64,000 bases of DNA from DUOA01 sp012839095 (lineage in GTDB: Bacteria > Bacillota > Clostridia > Caldicoprobacterales > DTU083). Below are positions 1-8,417 of this stretch, piece by piece. Numbering within the stretch: the stretch's first letter is position 1; each line of letters starts with the position of its first letter. The notes below the pieces were generated by a model, which made no database searches, had not been told where the DNA came from, and saw only the letters and a program-made list of their open reading frames with translations. The DNA lies in assembly GCA_050951505.1 (NCBI GenBank), contig JBMNJE010000008.1, positions 1-64,000 of the forward strand. The letters run 5' to 3'. Position numbers and translations under genes: made by a program.

Positions 1-373
1 CATGGGCTTGCAGCATGGTCAGGCATACCCTGCTAACGAGTTCTGTCATGTTTACTGTATGCAATTTGTCTAGAGCTCTGGCATATGCATCATCATTTAG
101 TTGTTCAACTGTAATGCCGCTGTACTCAAATAAAAGGTTGTATTTTTGTTGGGTCCAGTATTCTTCTATCTTCCAGAGAGGTCGCCGCCCTCTAAGTATT
201 GTGACAATCAAAGTTTCTATAAGAAAGCCGGGTGATATCTTTGAATTATCAGCTCTCCAGTTTACCATGTTGTTTATGGTTTCTGCTATCTTGGCTATAC
301 GGCACATTTCAAATAATACGGGTATACTGGAAGCATTAAATGTTACTATTTTCCTAATGTCGTTTATATTCAT
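1..373 (-). CDS. IS1634-type transposase, N-terminal part (cut by window edge)
   Basis: Read on the minus strand from an ATG at 373, the frame stays open to the window edge (about 124 codons). The translation resembles the DUF4277 N-terminal domain of IS1634-family transposases: 'ETINNMVNW', 'SPGFLIETLIVTILRGRRPLW', split here by position only, then 'LLFEYSGITVEQLNDDAYAR' and 'ALDKLH'. The catalytic DDE core would lie outside the window, so it cannot be judged whether the gene is intact. A GTG at 400 is an alternative start. An IS21-type end begins within about 20 bp upstream of the ATG, so the promoter and inverted repeat expected for this element are not visible. This suggests it was interrupted or truncated there. 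The family call comes from recognition of the translation, not from a search. Confidence 0.7.
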   Translation of the reverse strand, partial: MNINDIRKIVTFNASSIPVLFEMCRIAKIAETINNMVNWRADNSKISPGFLIETLIVTILRGRRPLWKIEEYWTQQKYNLLFEYSGITVEQLNDDAYARALDKLHTVNMTELVSRVCLTMLQAH

Positions 374-387
374 TGAGTATTCTTGAC

Positions 388-470
388 TAGTTTGAGCCAC
401 CTGTCCGGTCAAAGTGAGCCACCATTACGTTTTCAGGTGAGCCAGCGTTCCGGTACAGTGAGCCACTTGG
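388..470. repeat. Terminal repeats of an IS21-type element
   Basis: The stretch carries repeated copies of TGAGCCAC separated by TGTCCGGT or TTCCGGT spacers: 'GAGCCACCTGTCCGGT', 'GTGAGCCACC', 'GTGAGCCAGCGTTCCGGT' and 'AGTGAGCCAC'. Multiple short terminal repeats of this kind are typical of IS21-family ends, where the istA/istB proteins bind. It lies just upstream of the istA remnant, as expected for the left end. No matching right end was seen. Confidence 0.7.
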
Positions 471-537
471 ATAGATAACCTTTATTATGTATGTATACAT
501 CAGTCAATGGTGTAAATACATATAAGGGGTCATTCCA

Positions 538-1488
538 ATGACCAAATATCGAGAAATCCTAAGGTTACATAGCTTAGGATTCAGTGAACGGAACATAGCA
601 CTAAGTTGCCCTTGTTCCAGAAACACCGTGTCAAAAGTCTTGAAGAGAGCCAAGGAGTTAGATGTCTCGTGGCCACTTGAAGAGAATCAGACCGATTCGG
701 TACTTGAGGAAACCTTGTTCCCCAAAACTAACCAGACATCGCAGAAACGTATGCCAAACTTGGCATACATCCAAAAGGAGCTACTGAAGAATGGTGTAAA
801 CAAAAAGCTGCTATGGACAGAATACATGGAAGAGTTCACATCCAACAGGATGAGCAGAAGAGACGTGCTACCATGCACATATCCAGAAAACCTGGAGAGC
901 AGGTTGAGGTTGATTGGGCTGGGGATACAGCTCAAATTATCGATCCAGATACCGGTGATGAAATCACTGAGGCATATCTCTTTGTAGGTGTCATGACCTA
1001 TAGCCAGTACACTTACGTAGAGGCATTCATTAATGAGAAACAACAAGCTTGGATAACAGCCCATGTCCATATGTATGAATACTTCGGTGGAGTAGCCAAA
1101 ATTCTAGTTACTGATAACTGCAAGACTGCAGTGACACGTACCGGCGGTTGGTACAACCAACAGGTTAATGTGGTTTATCACGAACTGGCAGAACATTATG
1201 GCGCGGCCATCATTCCTGCCAAAGTAAGAAAACCAATAGATAAACCTAATGTTGAAGGTTCAGTAGGCAATATTTCTACTTGGATTACTGCAGCACTACG
1301 TAATGAACAGTTTTTCTCTCTTTCTGAATTAAACTGGTCCATCAAGACAAAACTTCGAGAATTTAATGAAAAGCTAGAAAGAGGGTAGCAGACGAAGTTT
1401 GTTCCTTGAGAAAGAACTGCCATTACTGATCCCTTTGCCCGCTACCCGATATGAACTGGCGGAATGGAAGCAAGCTACCGTTCAATTT
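538..1488 (+). pseudogene. istA: IS21-type transposase istA, decayed and truncated
   Basis: An N-terminal helix-turn-helix part starts at ATG 538 ('LHSLGFSERNIALSCPCSRN'). After 'LWTEYMEE' near 835 the frame breaks. The DDE-type integrase part continues in another frame with 'HIQQDEQKRRATMHI', 'EQVEVDWAGDTAQIID', 'VTDNCKTAV' and 'GAAIIPAKVRKPIDKP'. Compared with IstA proteins, about 17 residues between EYMEE and HIQQDEQ are missing, so a deletion not divisible by three fits better than a point indel. A second frame change near 1380 separates 'REFNEK' from 'GSRRSLFLEKELPLL', and homology stops near 1488, where hydF ends. The rest of istA, all of istB and the right end are absent. The product cannot be functional. 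Confidence 0.85.
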
Positions 1489-2777
1489 AAGTTCAGGGAT
1501 ATCTTGTCCAGTATGCCGGACAGGTAGGCTATGGTTACGCCGTAATTTGTCATGGGCACACCTGCTGCCCGGGCCTTTTCCACCCGGCTCAGTACATGTT
1601 TCCTGTTGAACATGCAGGCCCCGCAGTGGATGATGAGATCATAGCCTGACAAATCCTCGGGGAAGTCGGCTCCGCTTACCACTTCCGTCTTAAGACCCTG
1701 TCCCGCTCTTTTTCTGAGCATGGCGGGAATCTTTACCCTGCCTATGTCCTCCTCCATGGGTGCATGGGTGCATGACTCGGCAATCAGAACCCGGGAGTTT
1801 TCCGTCAGCCCTTCTATGGCATATGCGCTTTCTACAAAGTATGTCAAATCGCCCTTATAGCCCGCCATCAAAACTGAAAAGGAAGTGAGTTTGCTTTCCT
1901 TTGGTTTTTTATCGTAAACCGTCCTGAACACCTGGGAATCGGTGATAATCAGGGCAGGCGGATGAATTAGGGCTGCCAGCGCTTCTTTCAGCTTGTCCGT
2001 GGTGACACACTGCACAATGCACTTTTTATCCAAAAGCTCCCTTATTACCTGTACCTGGGGCAGAATCAGCCTGCCCTTGGGTGCCTGTATGTCCTGGGGC
2101 ATAACAAGCAGAACCAGATCCCCTTCCCCGGCCAGACTGCCGGTAATACTGTCGCTTTCAAAGTCCTCAGGCAGTGAGCGGATGAGGTGTTCCCGCAGCA
2201 GATCAATTCCCTGCCCGGCAGCGGCGCTTACAGGTATAACCGGTATGTTACAGGCCTTCTCAATATATTGTGCAAGTCTGCCGCCTGTATCAGCACCTTG
2301 GTCATTCTTTCCTGCTTCTTCCCCCGGCAGCAGATCCATTTTATTCAGCACTCCGATAACCGGTATTTTCCTGGCTTTCAGCTGCTTCAGCCAGTTTTTC
2401 TCCTCATCTGAAAGTATGTCTTTTTCTCTTAAATCGCTTTCAGTCAGGGGCAGCAGCCGCTGAATTTCAGGAGAGAAGGGATCCAGAACAAGGAGGGCAA
2501 TATCCGTTTTATCTATGACATTACGGGTCTGCTGTATGCGCAGCTCACCTATTCCCCCCACATCATCAAAGCCGGCGGTATCAATAAGCACACAGGGGCC
2601 CAGACCATGGATCTCCATGGACTTGTAAACCGGATCTGTTGTTGTGCCGGCTACATCGGATACGATGGAGATGTTTTGTCCGGTAAGGGCATTTATAAGG
2701 GATGACTTGCCGCTGTTTCTTACTCCAAAGACGGCTATATGCACCCTGTTTGCCCGGGGCGTTGCTTTCAGTGCCAT
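1482..2777 (-). CDS. hydF: [FeFe]-hydrogenase maturation GTPase HydF
   Basis: HydF is the scaffold on which the 2Fe subcluster of the H-cluster is assembled before transfer to HydA. The 431-residue protein has an N-terminal GTPase domain with P-loop 'GVRNSGKSS' (residues 18-26), switch 'DTAGFDD' near 66 and 'NKMD' near 146, then a dimerisation region and a C-terminal FeS-binding domain. The ligands are visible as 'CTH' near 340 and 'HCGAC' near 390, matching the family pattern CxH...HCxxC. The ATG has an AAGGAAGTGA-type RBS. It lies 15 bp after hydG in an operon. The last few codons (NLN and stop) overlap the IS21 remnant junction, so the native C-terminus may be slightly altered; all key motifs are present. 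Confidence 0.96.
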   Translation of the reverse strand: MALKATPRANRVHIAVFGVRNSGKSSLINALTGQNISIVSDVAGTTTDPVYKSMEIHGLGPCVLIDTAGFDDVGGIGELRIQQTRNVIDKTDIALLVLDPFSPEIQRLLPLTESDLREKDILSDEEKNWLKQLKARKIPVIGVLNKMDLLPGEEAGKNDQGADTGGRLAQYIEKACNIPVIPVSAAAGQGIDLLREHLIRSLPEDFESDSITGSLAGEGDLVLLVMPQDIQAPKGRLILPQVQVIRELLDKKCIVQCVTTDKLKEALAALIHPPALIITDSQVFRTVYDKKPKESKLTSFSVLMAGYKGDLTYFVESAYAIEGLTENSRVLIAESCTHAPMEEDIGRVKIPAMLRKRAGQGLKTEVVSGADFPEDLSGYDLIIHCGACMFNRKHVLSRVEKARAAGVPMTNYGVTIAYLSGILDKISLNLN

Positions 2778-2792
2778 GAAATCACTTCCTTC

Positions 2793-4211
2793 CTAAAATC
2801 TGAAGTCCCTTTCTCCTGATCCAATCTTCTGCAGATATCCCACAGTCAGGCCCCGAACCTTGTCATGAGGAATATGCTCCAGCTCGCCTTTGATAAGCTT
2901 TTCTCCGTGGAGCCTGGTGTCAGGAGAAGCATAGTCCTCCAGATACTCAGCCAGGGTCAGCAGGGCATTGGGCTGGCAGCAGTTTGCTATCTGTCCGGAT
3001 TTTATAAGGGACATAAAGCGGTCGCCGGTGCGGCCCTCCCGGTAGCAGGCGGTGCAGAAGCTGGGGATATAGCCCAGTTTTATCAGCCAGTTTACAATCT
3101 CGTCCAAGGTGCGCCTGTCTTCCAAGTCAAACTGGTCGGTTCTGCTCTCATCCTCCTCTTCCTCCGCATATCCTCCCACACTGGTGCGGGAACCGCCGCT
3201 TAACTGAGTTACCCCCAGCTCCAGGGCCCTTTCACGGGTTTTCTTGGATTCCCGGGTGGATATGATCATGCCGGTATAGGGAACAGCGATTCTCAGTACT
3301 GCTATAATCTTCTCAAAAATCTCATCGGAGACGGCGTTGGCAAAATCATCGGGATCGATGTCGTCTGCCGGCCGGATCCTGGGTACGCTGATGGTATGAG
3401 GCCCCACCCCGTAGGCAGCTTCCAGGTGCTCGGCATGCATAAGGAGGCCGACGAAATCATAGCGGTACAAGTTAAGGCCAAAGAGTACGCCCAGGCCTAC
3501 ATCATCAATGCCGCCCTCCATGGCACGGTCCATGGCCTCGGTATGCCAGGCATAATCACTCTTAGGCCCTTTGGGATGCAGCATTTCATAATTTTCCTTA
3601 TGATATGTCTCCTGAAAGAGAATATAGGTGCCGATGCCTGCTTCCTTCAGTTTTCTGTAGTTTTCCACCGTAGTTGCAGCTATGTTGACATTGACCCGGC
3701 GGATTGCCCCGTTTTTATGCTTTATGGAGTAAATGGTCTCAATGCTCTCAAGGATGTACTCAATGGGGCTGTGAATGGGATGCTCACCGGATTCCAGGGC
3801 CAGCCGCTTGTGGCCCATATCCTGCAGGGCGATAACTTCCCTTCTTATATCCTCCTGGGACAGCTTCTTTCGGGCAATGTTTTTATTCTGATAATGATAT
3901 GGGCAGTAGACGCATCCGTTAACGCAGTAATTGGACAGATAGAGAGGGGCAAACATGACGATCCGCTTCCCGTACAATTTTTCTTTTATTTTCCTGGCCA
4001 GCTCTGTGATTCTTTCATTGAGCTCGTCTATATCGCATTCAAGCAGAAGAGCCCCTTCCCGATGGGACAAGCCCTTCATGGTTTCTGCCTTATCAATTAT
4101 GCTGCTTATAAGCTCATAATTGCTCTTATTATCCTTTGCCCACTGAAGTGTATCCAGAATCTCTTCATGGCTTATAAATTCTTCCGCTTTTTTTGACTTC
4201 ACATCATACAT
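2793..4211 (-). CDS. hydG: Radical SAM tyrosine lyase HydG
   Basis: HydG cleaves tyrosine to p-cresol and dehydroglycine, giving the CO and CN ligands of the hydrogenase H-cluster. The 472-residue protein has the radical-SAM motif 'CVNGCVYC' (CX3CX2C) near residue 95 and the C-terminal cluster-binding segment 'CTACYREGRTGDR' followed by 'NCC' near residue 410, the combination that separates HydG from ThiH. The frame is open upstream to 4253, but the start at 4211 is preferred because AAAGGGG lies at the right distance before this ATG and 'MYDVKSKKAEEF' fits the family. It is followed closely by hydF and preceded by hydE (about 80 bp). Confidence 0.97.
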   Translation of the reverse strand: MYDVKSKKAEEFISHEEILDTLQWAKDNKSNYELISSIIDKAETMKGLSHREGALLLECDIDELNERITELARKIKEKLYGKRIVMFAPLYLSNYCVNGCVYCPYHYQNKNIARKKLSQEDIRREVIALQDMGHKRLALESGEHPIHSPIEYILESIETIYSIKHKNGAIRRVNVNIAATTVENYRKLKEAGIGTYILFQETYHKENYEMLHPKGPKSDYAWHTEAMDRAMEGGIDDVGLGVLFGLNLYRYDFVGLLMHAEHLEAAYGVGPHTISVPRIRPADDIDPDDFANAVSDEIFEKIIAVLRIAVPYTGMIISTRESKKTRERALELGVTQLSGGSRTSVGGYAEEEEDESRTDQFDLEDRRTLDEIVNWLIKLGYIPSFCTACYREGRTGDRFMSLIKSGQIANCCQPNALLTLAEYLEDYASPDTRLHGEKLIKGELEHIPHDKVRGLTVGYLQKIGSGERDFRF

Positions 4212-4290
4212 ATTAATACCCCTTTCATACTTCAGGCTCTTTGCCGGTATCACTTAAGCGGGCGATACATTGGCTTTTTCAGCCTGCCTT

Positions 4291-5379
4291 CTATCGTAAG
4301 GCTGCCGGCCGGTAATCACCGCGGTCAACAGCTATTTCATATCCTATGCCGGCCAGCTGCCTGCGCAGATTTTCAATGCTTTCCGCCGCTTCATTGCCGG
4401 TGCTGGCCTTGTTGTCATACAGCATGTATTTCTCCCTGGCATGATGGGGCGAAAGGTTGGGCATTACCACATTGGCACCTGCCAGAATTCCCTTCTCTCT
4501 GCCTTCAGGATGGATGGTTGCCAGGGCAGTGGTTGAAGGCAGCAGGGCATCCGGCAGCATCAGGCGGAGCAGGGAAATCAGAAAGACTGTTTTCTCCAGC
4601 GGGCCCGCAGGCCGGTCGGCAAAGGACGTATCATGATGGGGGATAAAAGGCCCGATGCCGATCATGGCAGGAGACAGCTCTTTTATATAGATAAGGTCCT
4701 CCGCCAGGTTCTGATTGGTCTGCCAGGGCGAGCCCACCATGAATCCGGTGCCTGTCTGATAGCCGATTTCTTTCAGTGCCTGCAGGCAGTCCATGCGGCT
4801 TTTCAGGGTCTGAGCAGGGGGATGCAGTCTGCCGTAATGCTCCTCATCGGCTGTTTCATGGCGCAGAAGATAACGGTCGGCCCCTGCGTCATAAAGCCGC
4901 TTATAGGACTCCCTGCTTCTTTCACCCAGGGACAGGGTGACTGCACAGTCCGGATACTGCCTTTTGATCTCTGAGATAATGTCTGTCAGGATACTGTCGT
5001 TGTAGTATGGGTCCTCCCCGCCCTGAAGCACGAAGGTCCTGAAACCCAGCTTATAGCCTTCACTGCAGCAGCTGAGAATATCTTCCTTTTTCAGCCGGTA
5101 ACGAAGGGCAGCCCTGTTGGATTTCCGGATTCCGCAGTAGTAGCAGTCGTTCACGCAGTAGTTGGAAACCTCGATAAGGCCTCTTATATAAATTTTGTTC
5201 CCGAACTGCTGATGAGCTGTCTTTCTGGCTTTCCCGGATGCATATTTAAGCAGGGGGTCAGATAAATTATTTAGGAGTAAGACAAACTCTTCTTTTTTTA
5301 GGAGCCTGTCTGCCTCCAGTTTGTCAATAAGATGGTTCAAGATCCTGCATGTATTCCTCCACATATGGACTTCAGTCAA
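4291..5379 (-). CDS. hydE: Radical SAM [FeFe]-hydrogenase maturase HydE
   Basis: HydE is a radical SAM enzyme acting with HydG and HydF in building the bridging part of the H-cluster. The 362-residue length is normal. The cluster motif 'CVNDCYYCGIRKSN' (CX3CX2C) is near residue 73, followed by 'VLQGGEDP' and 'GADRYLLRHETA', as in HydE/BioB-like barrels. The open frame begins at a TTG (5379). An ATG five codons later (5364) is possible, and neither has a strong RBS, so translation is probably coupled to the upstream gene, which ends 11 bp before. No structural hydrogenase gene (hydA) lies in the window. Confidence 0.95.
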   Translation of the reverse strand: MTEVHMWRNTCRILNHLIDKLEADRLLKKEEFVLLLNNLSDPLLKYASGKARKTAHQQFGNKIYIRGLIEVSNYCVNDCYYCGIRKSNRAALRYRLKKEDILSCCSEGYKLGFRTFVLQGGEDPYYNDSILTDIISEIKRQYPDCAVTLSLGERSRESYKRLYDAGADRYLLRHETADEEHYGRLHPPAQTLKSRMDCLQALKEIGYQTGTGFMVGSPWQTNQNLAEDLIYIKELSPAMIGIGPFIPHHDTSFADRPAGPLEKTVFLISLLRLMLPDALLPSTTALATIHPEGREKGILAGANVVMPNLSPHHAREKYMLYDNKASTGNEAAESIENLRRQLAGIGYEIAVDRGDYRPAALR

Positions 5380-5390
5380 TACCCGGTCAA

Positions 5391-5639
5391 TCAGGGCAGC
5401 CTGGAATAAAGGGTTTTCGCGCTGATATTGGGCAGCATCCCTATCTTACCGGCCAGTGAGCTTATTACATTCTCCGGCGCATCCAACACGATGCTTATTA
5501 CCGCTATTCCCTCTTTGGCGTTGGGTATGCCCATTCTGCCGATAATGTAGTCGCCGTATTCATGCAGTATGGCATTCAATTGGGATGTGGCATCCTTTTT
5601 CTCCACTATGATTCCGATAAGTGCAATTCTGGTTTTCAC
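5391..5639 (-). CDS. TM1266-like iron-only hydrogenase system regulator
   Basis: This small protein of about 82 residues ('KTRIALIGIIVEKKDA', 'GDYIIGRMGIPNA', 'VISIVLDAPENVISSLAGK') resembles the TM1266 family, an ACT-like or NikR-C-like fold called a putative regulator of the iron-only hydrogenase system. It commonly sits beside hydE, hydF and hydG, as here. Start choice: the frame extends upstream to 5750, but homology begins at the GTG at 5639, which has GGAGGGAAG about 10 nt upstream. That RBS follows immediately on the T-run of a strong terminator-like hairpin (5655-5690), so expression of the operon may be controlled by readthrough. Confidence 0.85.
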   Translation of the reverse strand: MKTRIALIGIIVEKKDATSQLNAILHEYGDYIIGRMGIPNAKEGIAVISIVLDAPENVISSLAGKIGMLPNISAKTLYSRLP

Positions 5640-5654
5640 AGAGCATCTTCCCTC

Positions 5655-5690
5655 CAAAAAATTAAAATCCCTGTGCTGAAAGCACAGGGA
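5655..5690 (-). terminator. Intrinsic terminator or attenuator before the hyd operon
   Basis: On the minus strand, a perfect 10-bp stem (TCCCTGTGCT / AGCACAGGGA, positions 5668-5690) with a 3-nt loop is followed by the T-rich run TTTTAATTTTTT. The first RBS of the operon begins directly after the T-run. It could end the upstream transcript, or act as the expression platform of a leader. Confidence 0.8.
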
Positions 5691-5872
5691 CAGACTGGAC
5701 ATATCTTTGTCCGGCGTTTGCCTATACAAGCCTCTTGCAGCAAGGAACAATACGATCCATTGCTGTCAGACAGCCTGGGAGCCGGCATGGATATACTTCA
5801 CTCTACCTCTCGCCTTCTTGCTCGGGACGAACCCTTGCCTTCAGCACGACAGTTTGATAATTTTTTAACTAT
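5655..5872 (-). ncRNA. Structured leader or small RNA of unknown class
   Basis: Between the lipoprotein gene and the hyd operon the minus strand carries about 215 nt with no plausible ORF but clear pairing potential. 'GAGCAAG' near 5820 can pair with 'CTTGCTGC' near 5740, enclosing 'ATCCAT' / 'ATGGAT' (about 5788 and 5757). A second hairpin GGACA-N6-TGTCC lies at 5696-5711, followed by the 10-bp terminator. A promoter-like sequence precedes it (5877-5905). I could not match it to a riboswitch class, SRP, RNase P or tmRNA from memory. It could be a cis-regulatory leader of the maturation operon or a free small RNA. Confidence 0.45.
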
Positions 5873-5876
5873 CCAT

Positions 5877-5905
5877 AGCATAACATGCCGGGAAACAGTT
5901 TGCAA
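5877..5905 (-). promoter_or_regulatory. Promoter-like sequence ahead of the leader RNA
   Basis: On the minus strand TTGCAA (5900-5905) and TATGCT (5877-5882) are separated by exactly 17 bp, giving a predicted start near 5870. This would produce a transcript of about 215 nt ending at the terminator at 5655. Based on sequence pattern only. Confidence 0.45.
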
Positions 5906-5917
5906 GAGGTAAAAGTG

Positions 5918-6640
5918 CTAATTGTTATTTTTAAGACTATTCAGCAGATCTTCCTCGTACATGGGCTGATCCCATATGAAATGCCCGTCATTCCAGGGTT
6001 TTCCTTCCACCGTGACCAATACTCCGTCCACCGAGTCAAACTGTGATGCAGTAAATATCAGGGCCTGCATGGTTATGGCACCGCCCAGGGTGCCTCCGGG
6101 ATGATCGGTTACAAAGGCCTTGTTAAAATCTATTTTTGCGATCCCATCCCTGATAGTAACCCTGTTTACCCTGGCTGTGGGCGGGATTACAGGGCTCAGG
6201 CCCTTTTCATCGGCCAGGGGGCCTTTTATCAGTTCATCAAGTGCCTTCTTCAGAATTCCCGAAACAGCAGGCACCTTTCTGGTAACAGGAGAAACAAATC
6301 CATAGGGGCCCAGCTTCCCTTCCCCCACCAAGGCATTATCCGAAAAGAACAGGCTGATTTCCATCTGAACGGGTTCCCTATCGGTATTCAAATCTTCATC
6401 ATCCAAAATATCATCCAGTATAGTGAAATGAATCTGTGTCAGAGCCTGACCTTCATTATTTTCACCGTCAAAAATATCGCTCTTTTCTCCTGCATAATCC
6501 TCTGTCTCATCATGGTATTCGGGCCTGTTATCCGGCTGACTGAAAACAGGTTCGGCAGGGCTTAATAAACCATCCATGCTGCAGGAGGTGGGGAAAATCA
6601 AAACCAGCAGCAATATCCATACTATTCTCCTTAACTTCAT
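5918..6640 (-). CDS. GerMN-domain lipoprotein
   Basis: This is a predicted secreted lipoprotein of 240 residues. A short hydrophobic signal ends in the lipobox-like 'IFPTSC', then comes an acidic, low-complexity linker (about residues 25-85). A GerMN domain follows at about 90-225 ('MEISLFFSDNALVG', 'LIKGP', 'DGIAKIDFNKAF', 'LIFTASQFDSVDGVLVTVEG'). GerMN domains occur in GerM-type spore proteins and in other cell-surface lipoproteins of Firmicutes; the exact role here is unknown. The frame is open to a GTG at 6652. The ATG at 6640 is preferred because GAGGTGA lies 8 nt upstream and the signal peptide begins there. Confidence 0.85.
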   Translation of the reverse strand: MKLRRIVWILLLVLIFPTSCSMDGLLSPAEPVFSQPDNRPEYHDETEDYAGEKSDIFDGENNEGQALTQIHFTILDDILDDEDLNTDREPVQMEISLFFSDNALVGEGKLGPYGFVSPVTRKVPAVSGILKKALDELIKGPLADEKGLSPVIPPTARVNRVTIRDGIAKIDFNKAFVTDHPGGTLGGAITMQALIFTASQFDSVDGVLVTVEGKPWNDGHFIWDQPMYEEDLLNSLKNNN

Positions 6641-6736
6641 CAGCCTGCTCACCTCTTCTTTCCTGAGAAGTTACATGTTCTCATCTATAGTATATGCAGG
6701 TTAAGCTGATGAAATAAGGTTAGTTTATTTTTCTCC

Positions 6737-7972
6737 TTACCATACGCTCCAGCGATTTACAAACATGTAGGAATAGAGTACGAAAAATATTGAATAGGCA
6801 ATTGTCAGCAGCCAGTTTGTCCGGCGCTTTTCGGAGATTAAGGACAGAGCCAGGGAAAGGGGAAAGAGGGTAAGAAGGTATCTGGGCCCGCTCAGGAGCC
6901 AGGTTGCCCCTATGGCTATAATATAGTATGCGAGAAAATATACCGTATAGCCGGGTCTGAGTTTCTTTACCGCAGCTATCATGATAACCAGGCTGGAGAA
7001 AATACAAAGGAGGTTGGGCAGCCACAAACCCATCAGGGTATGCAGTTCCTGCTGCTGTACACAGCTTAAGGCATAGTCAATCTGATAGGCTGCCGTATTA
7101 AAAAAGAAGCCCAGGGATTGACTCCAGTGCTCTTTTTGATAAATAAGGAACTGGAAGGGGTTGCCTGCAACCTGATAGTTTATGAACAGATAGCCTCCGA
7201 ATCCGAAGAAAACAAAGAGAAGACTTGCATATTTGAAGATTCGCTTCCATTTATCCGCGTTGTTCGCGGATTCAGGTGGCTGCTCCCGGGATGCAGGCTT
7301 AATGTCTTCTGAGATCATTTCGAATAGAATGGGTACTGCCAGGACCAGGCCCAGAGAACGGGTATAGGATGCCCAGCCTGCCAGTAGACAGGCCAGGAAC
7401 CAGTCTTTTTCCCGCAGATAATAAAAGCAGGAAACGCTTAACAGAAGAAACAGGCTTTCACTCATAGGTGAGGCAAAGAAGAAGGCGCCCGGAAGAATAC
7501 ACAGAAATTTCAGGGTCCTGACGGCGATCTCATGGCTGTAATCCAGCCTGATCAGCCGATACAGCATGGCACCTGCCCCTGCGAAGCAGAGCCCTGAAAT
7601 AATCATGCCGGTATAAAGATGATTCCCTATTAAGGGATTCAGAAGGCGGATGAGCAGGGGGTATCCGGGCAGGAAAACCAATTGAACAAGCCTGTCCCAA
7701 TGGCCTGTACTCAGATACCAGTCCCGGGCGATGTCCAGGTAGTGCCCGCTGTCGGTGGCTGTCCACAGCTTAAGAGCTTCCGGGAAAGGCGCTCCCTTGC
7801 CTGATATGATCTGCAATAGGTAGATGAACAGTATTATTCCGATATCAACCAGCAGGAGAATAAAGAAAATTTTGATGGCGGCAGATTTTGTGTCAGCCTT
7901 GTCCTTCTTCTGTCTCTGCCGCAGTCCAGTCACTGACCCAGATGGGCACGAATCGGACTCCAAGTGCTGCAA
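6737..7972 (-). CDS. PIG-V / Gpi18-like mannosyltransferase family membrane protein
   Basis: The protein has 411 residues with about eight to ten hydrophobic segments. After the first membrane helix there is an Asp in 'TATDSGHYLDIARDWY', and then 'FLPGYPLLIRLL', 'GMIISG', 'PMSESLFLLLS' and 'GWASYTRSLGLVL'. This pattern belongs to polyprenyl-phosphate-sugar-dependent GT-C transferases of the PIG-V/Gpi18 type. It probably adds a sugar outside the membrane, to a protein, lipid or wall glycan. The open frame overlaps the upstream small gene by 80 bp. A GTG at 7933 is an alternative start, because the first 30 residues are polar and poorly conserved in appearance. Confidence 0.75.
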   Translation of the reverse strand: MQHLESDSCPSGSVTGLRQRQKKDKADTKSAAIKIFFILLLVDIGIILFIYLLQIISGKGAPFPEALKLWTATDSGHYLDIARDWYLSTGHWDRLVQLVFLPGYPLLIRLLNPLIGNHLYTGMIISGLCFAGAGAMLYRLIRLDYSHEIAVRTLKFLCILPGAFFFASPMSESLFLLLSVSCFYYLREKDWFLACLLAGWASYTRSLGLVLAVPILFEMISEDIKPASREQPPESANNADKWKRIFKYASLLFVFFGFGGYLFINYQVAGNPFQFLIYQKEHWSQSLGFFFNTAAYQIDYALSCVQQQELHTLMGLWLPNLLCIFSSLVIMIAAVKKLRPGYTVYFLAYYIIAIGATWLLSGPRYLLTLFPLSLALSLISEKRRTNWLLTIAYSIFFVLYSYMFVNRWSVW

Positions 7973-8165
7973 ACAAGGCAGCGTTTATAATGGCTCCGAA
8001 GCGGCCTGCCGGGCTGCTGTAGGCCTTTACGGCCAGCCAGTAGTAAAAAAGAGCGATGAAAATGATTAAACAGGCTGCGGTTATGGTGCAGCTCAGTTTT
8101 TTTATGTCGTCAGCCGTCTTTTCTGATTCATGTGACTTATCTGCCTCGAATTGGAAAAACGCCAT
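7893..8165 (-). CDS. Small two-helix membrane protein of unknown function
   Basis: This 90-residue protein starts at an ATG with GGAGGC upstream. An acidic N-terminus ('MAFFQFEADKSHESEK') is followed by two hydrophobic segments (about residues 28-47 and 56-76). I do not recognise a family. It overlaps the 5' end of the mannosyltransferase-like gene by up to 80 bp, so the two are probably translated from one message and may act together in the membrane. Confidence 0.6.
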   Translation of the reverse strand: MAFFQFEADKSHESEKTADDIKKLSCTITAACLIIFIALFYYWLAVKAYSSPAGRFGAIINAALFAALGVRFVPIWVSDWTAAETEEGQG

Positions 8166-8360
8166 AAAGTCCGCCTCCGTATATAATAGAAACTTACTAA
8201 ACTAAACGCTGTATGTTCACCGTTGGTCAAATAGATTGTTAAAAATTTGTGATTTGACATCTTTTACATTATAACATACAAAATTCATGGAATTCAAACA
8301 ATAAAAGGCGGTGATGCCGCTTATAGAGTAAAACTTTTCTAAATGTAAGGATTTTCCTTA

Positions 8361-8389
8361 TTGACTTTCCCTCCAATCTGTGTTAGAGT
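8361..8389 (+). promoter_or_regulatory. Promoter of the cold-shock gene
   Basis: TTGACT (8361-8366), a 17-bp spacer and TAGAGT (8384-8389) resemble a sigma-A promoter. The predicted start near 8396 leaves a 5' leader of about 115 nt before the csp start codon, long leaders being usual for cold-shock genes. Confidence 0.5.
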
Positions 8390-8417
8390 TAGGCTGTATC
8401 AAGATATTTACTTCTGT

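Noticed and set aside
15..386. A 123-codon plus-strand ORF at the window start
   Set aside because: It is the antisense shadow of the IS1634-type transposase frame, whose minus-strand translation matches the family.
3396..4196. A 266-codon plus-strand ORF over hydG
   Set aside because: It is antisense to the clear HydG frame and shows no recognisable motif or RBS.
5655..5872. tmRNA, SRP RNA, RNase P RNA or T-box identity for the leader
   Set aside because: None of the diagnostic strings I know (SRP GGUCAGG/GGAAGG loop, T-box AGGGUGGUACCGCG, RNase P core) is present.
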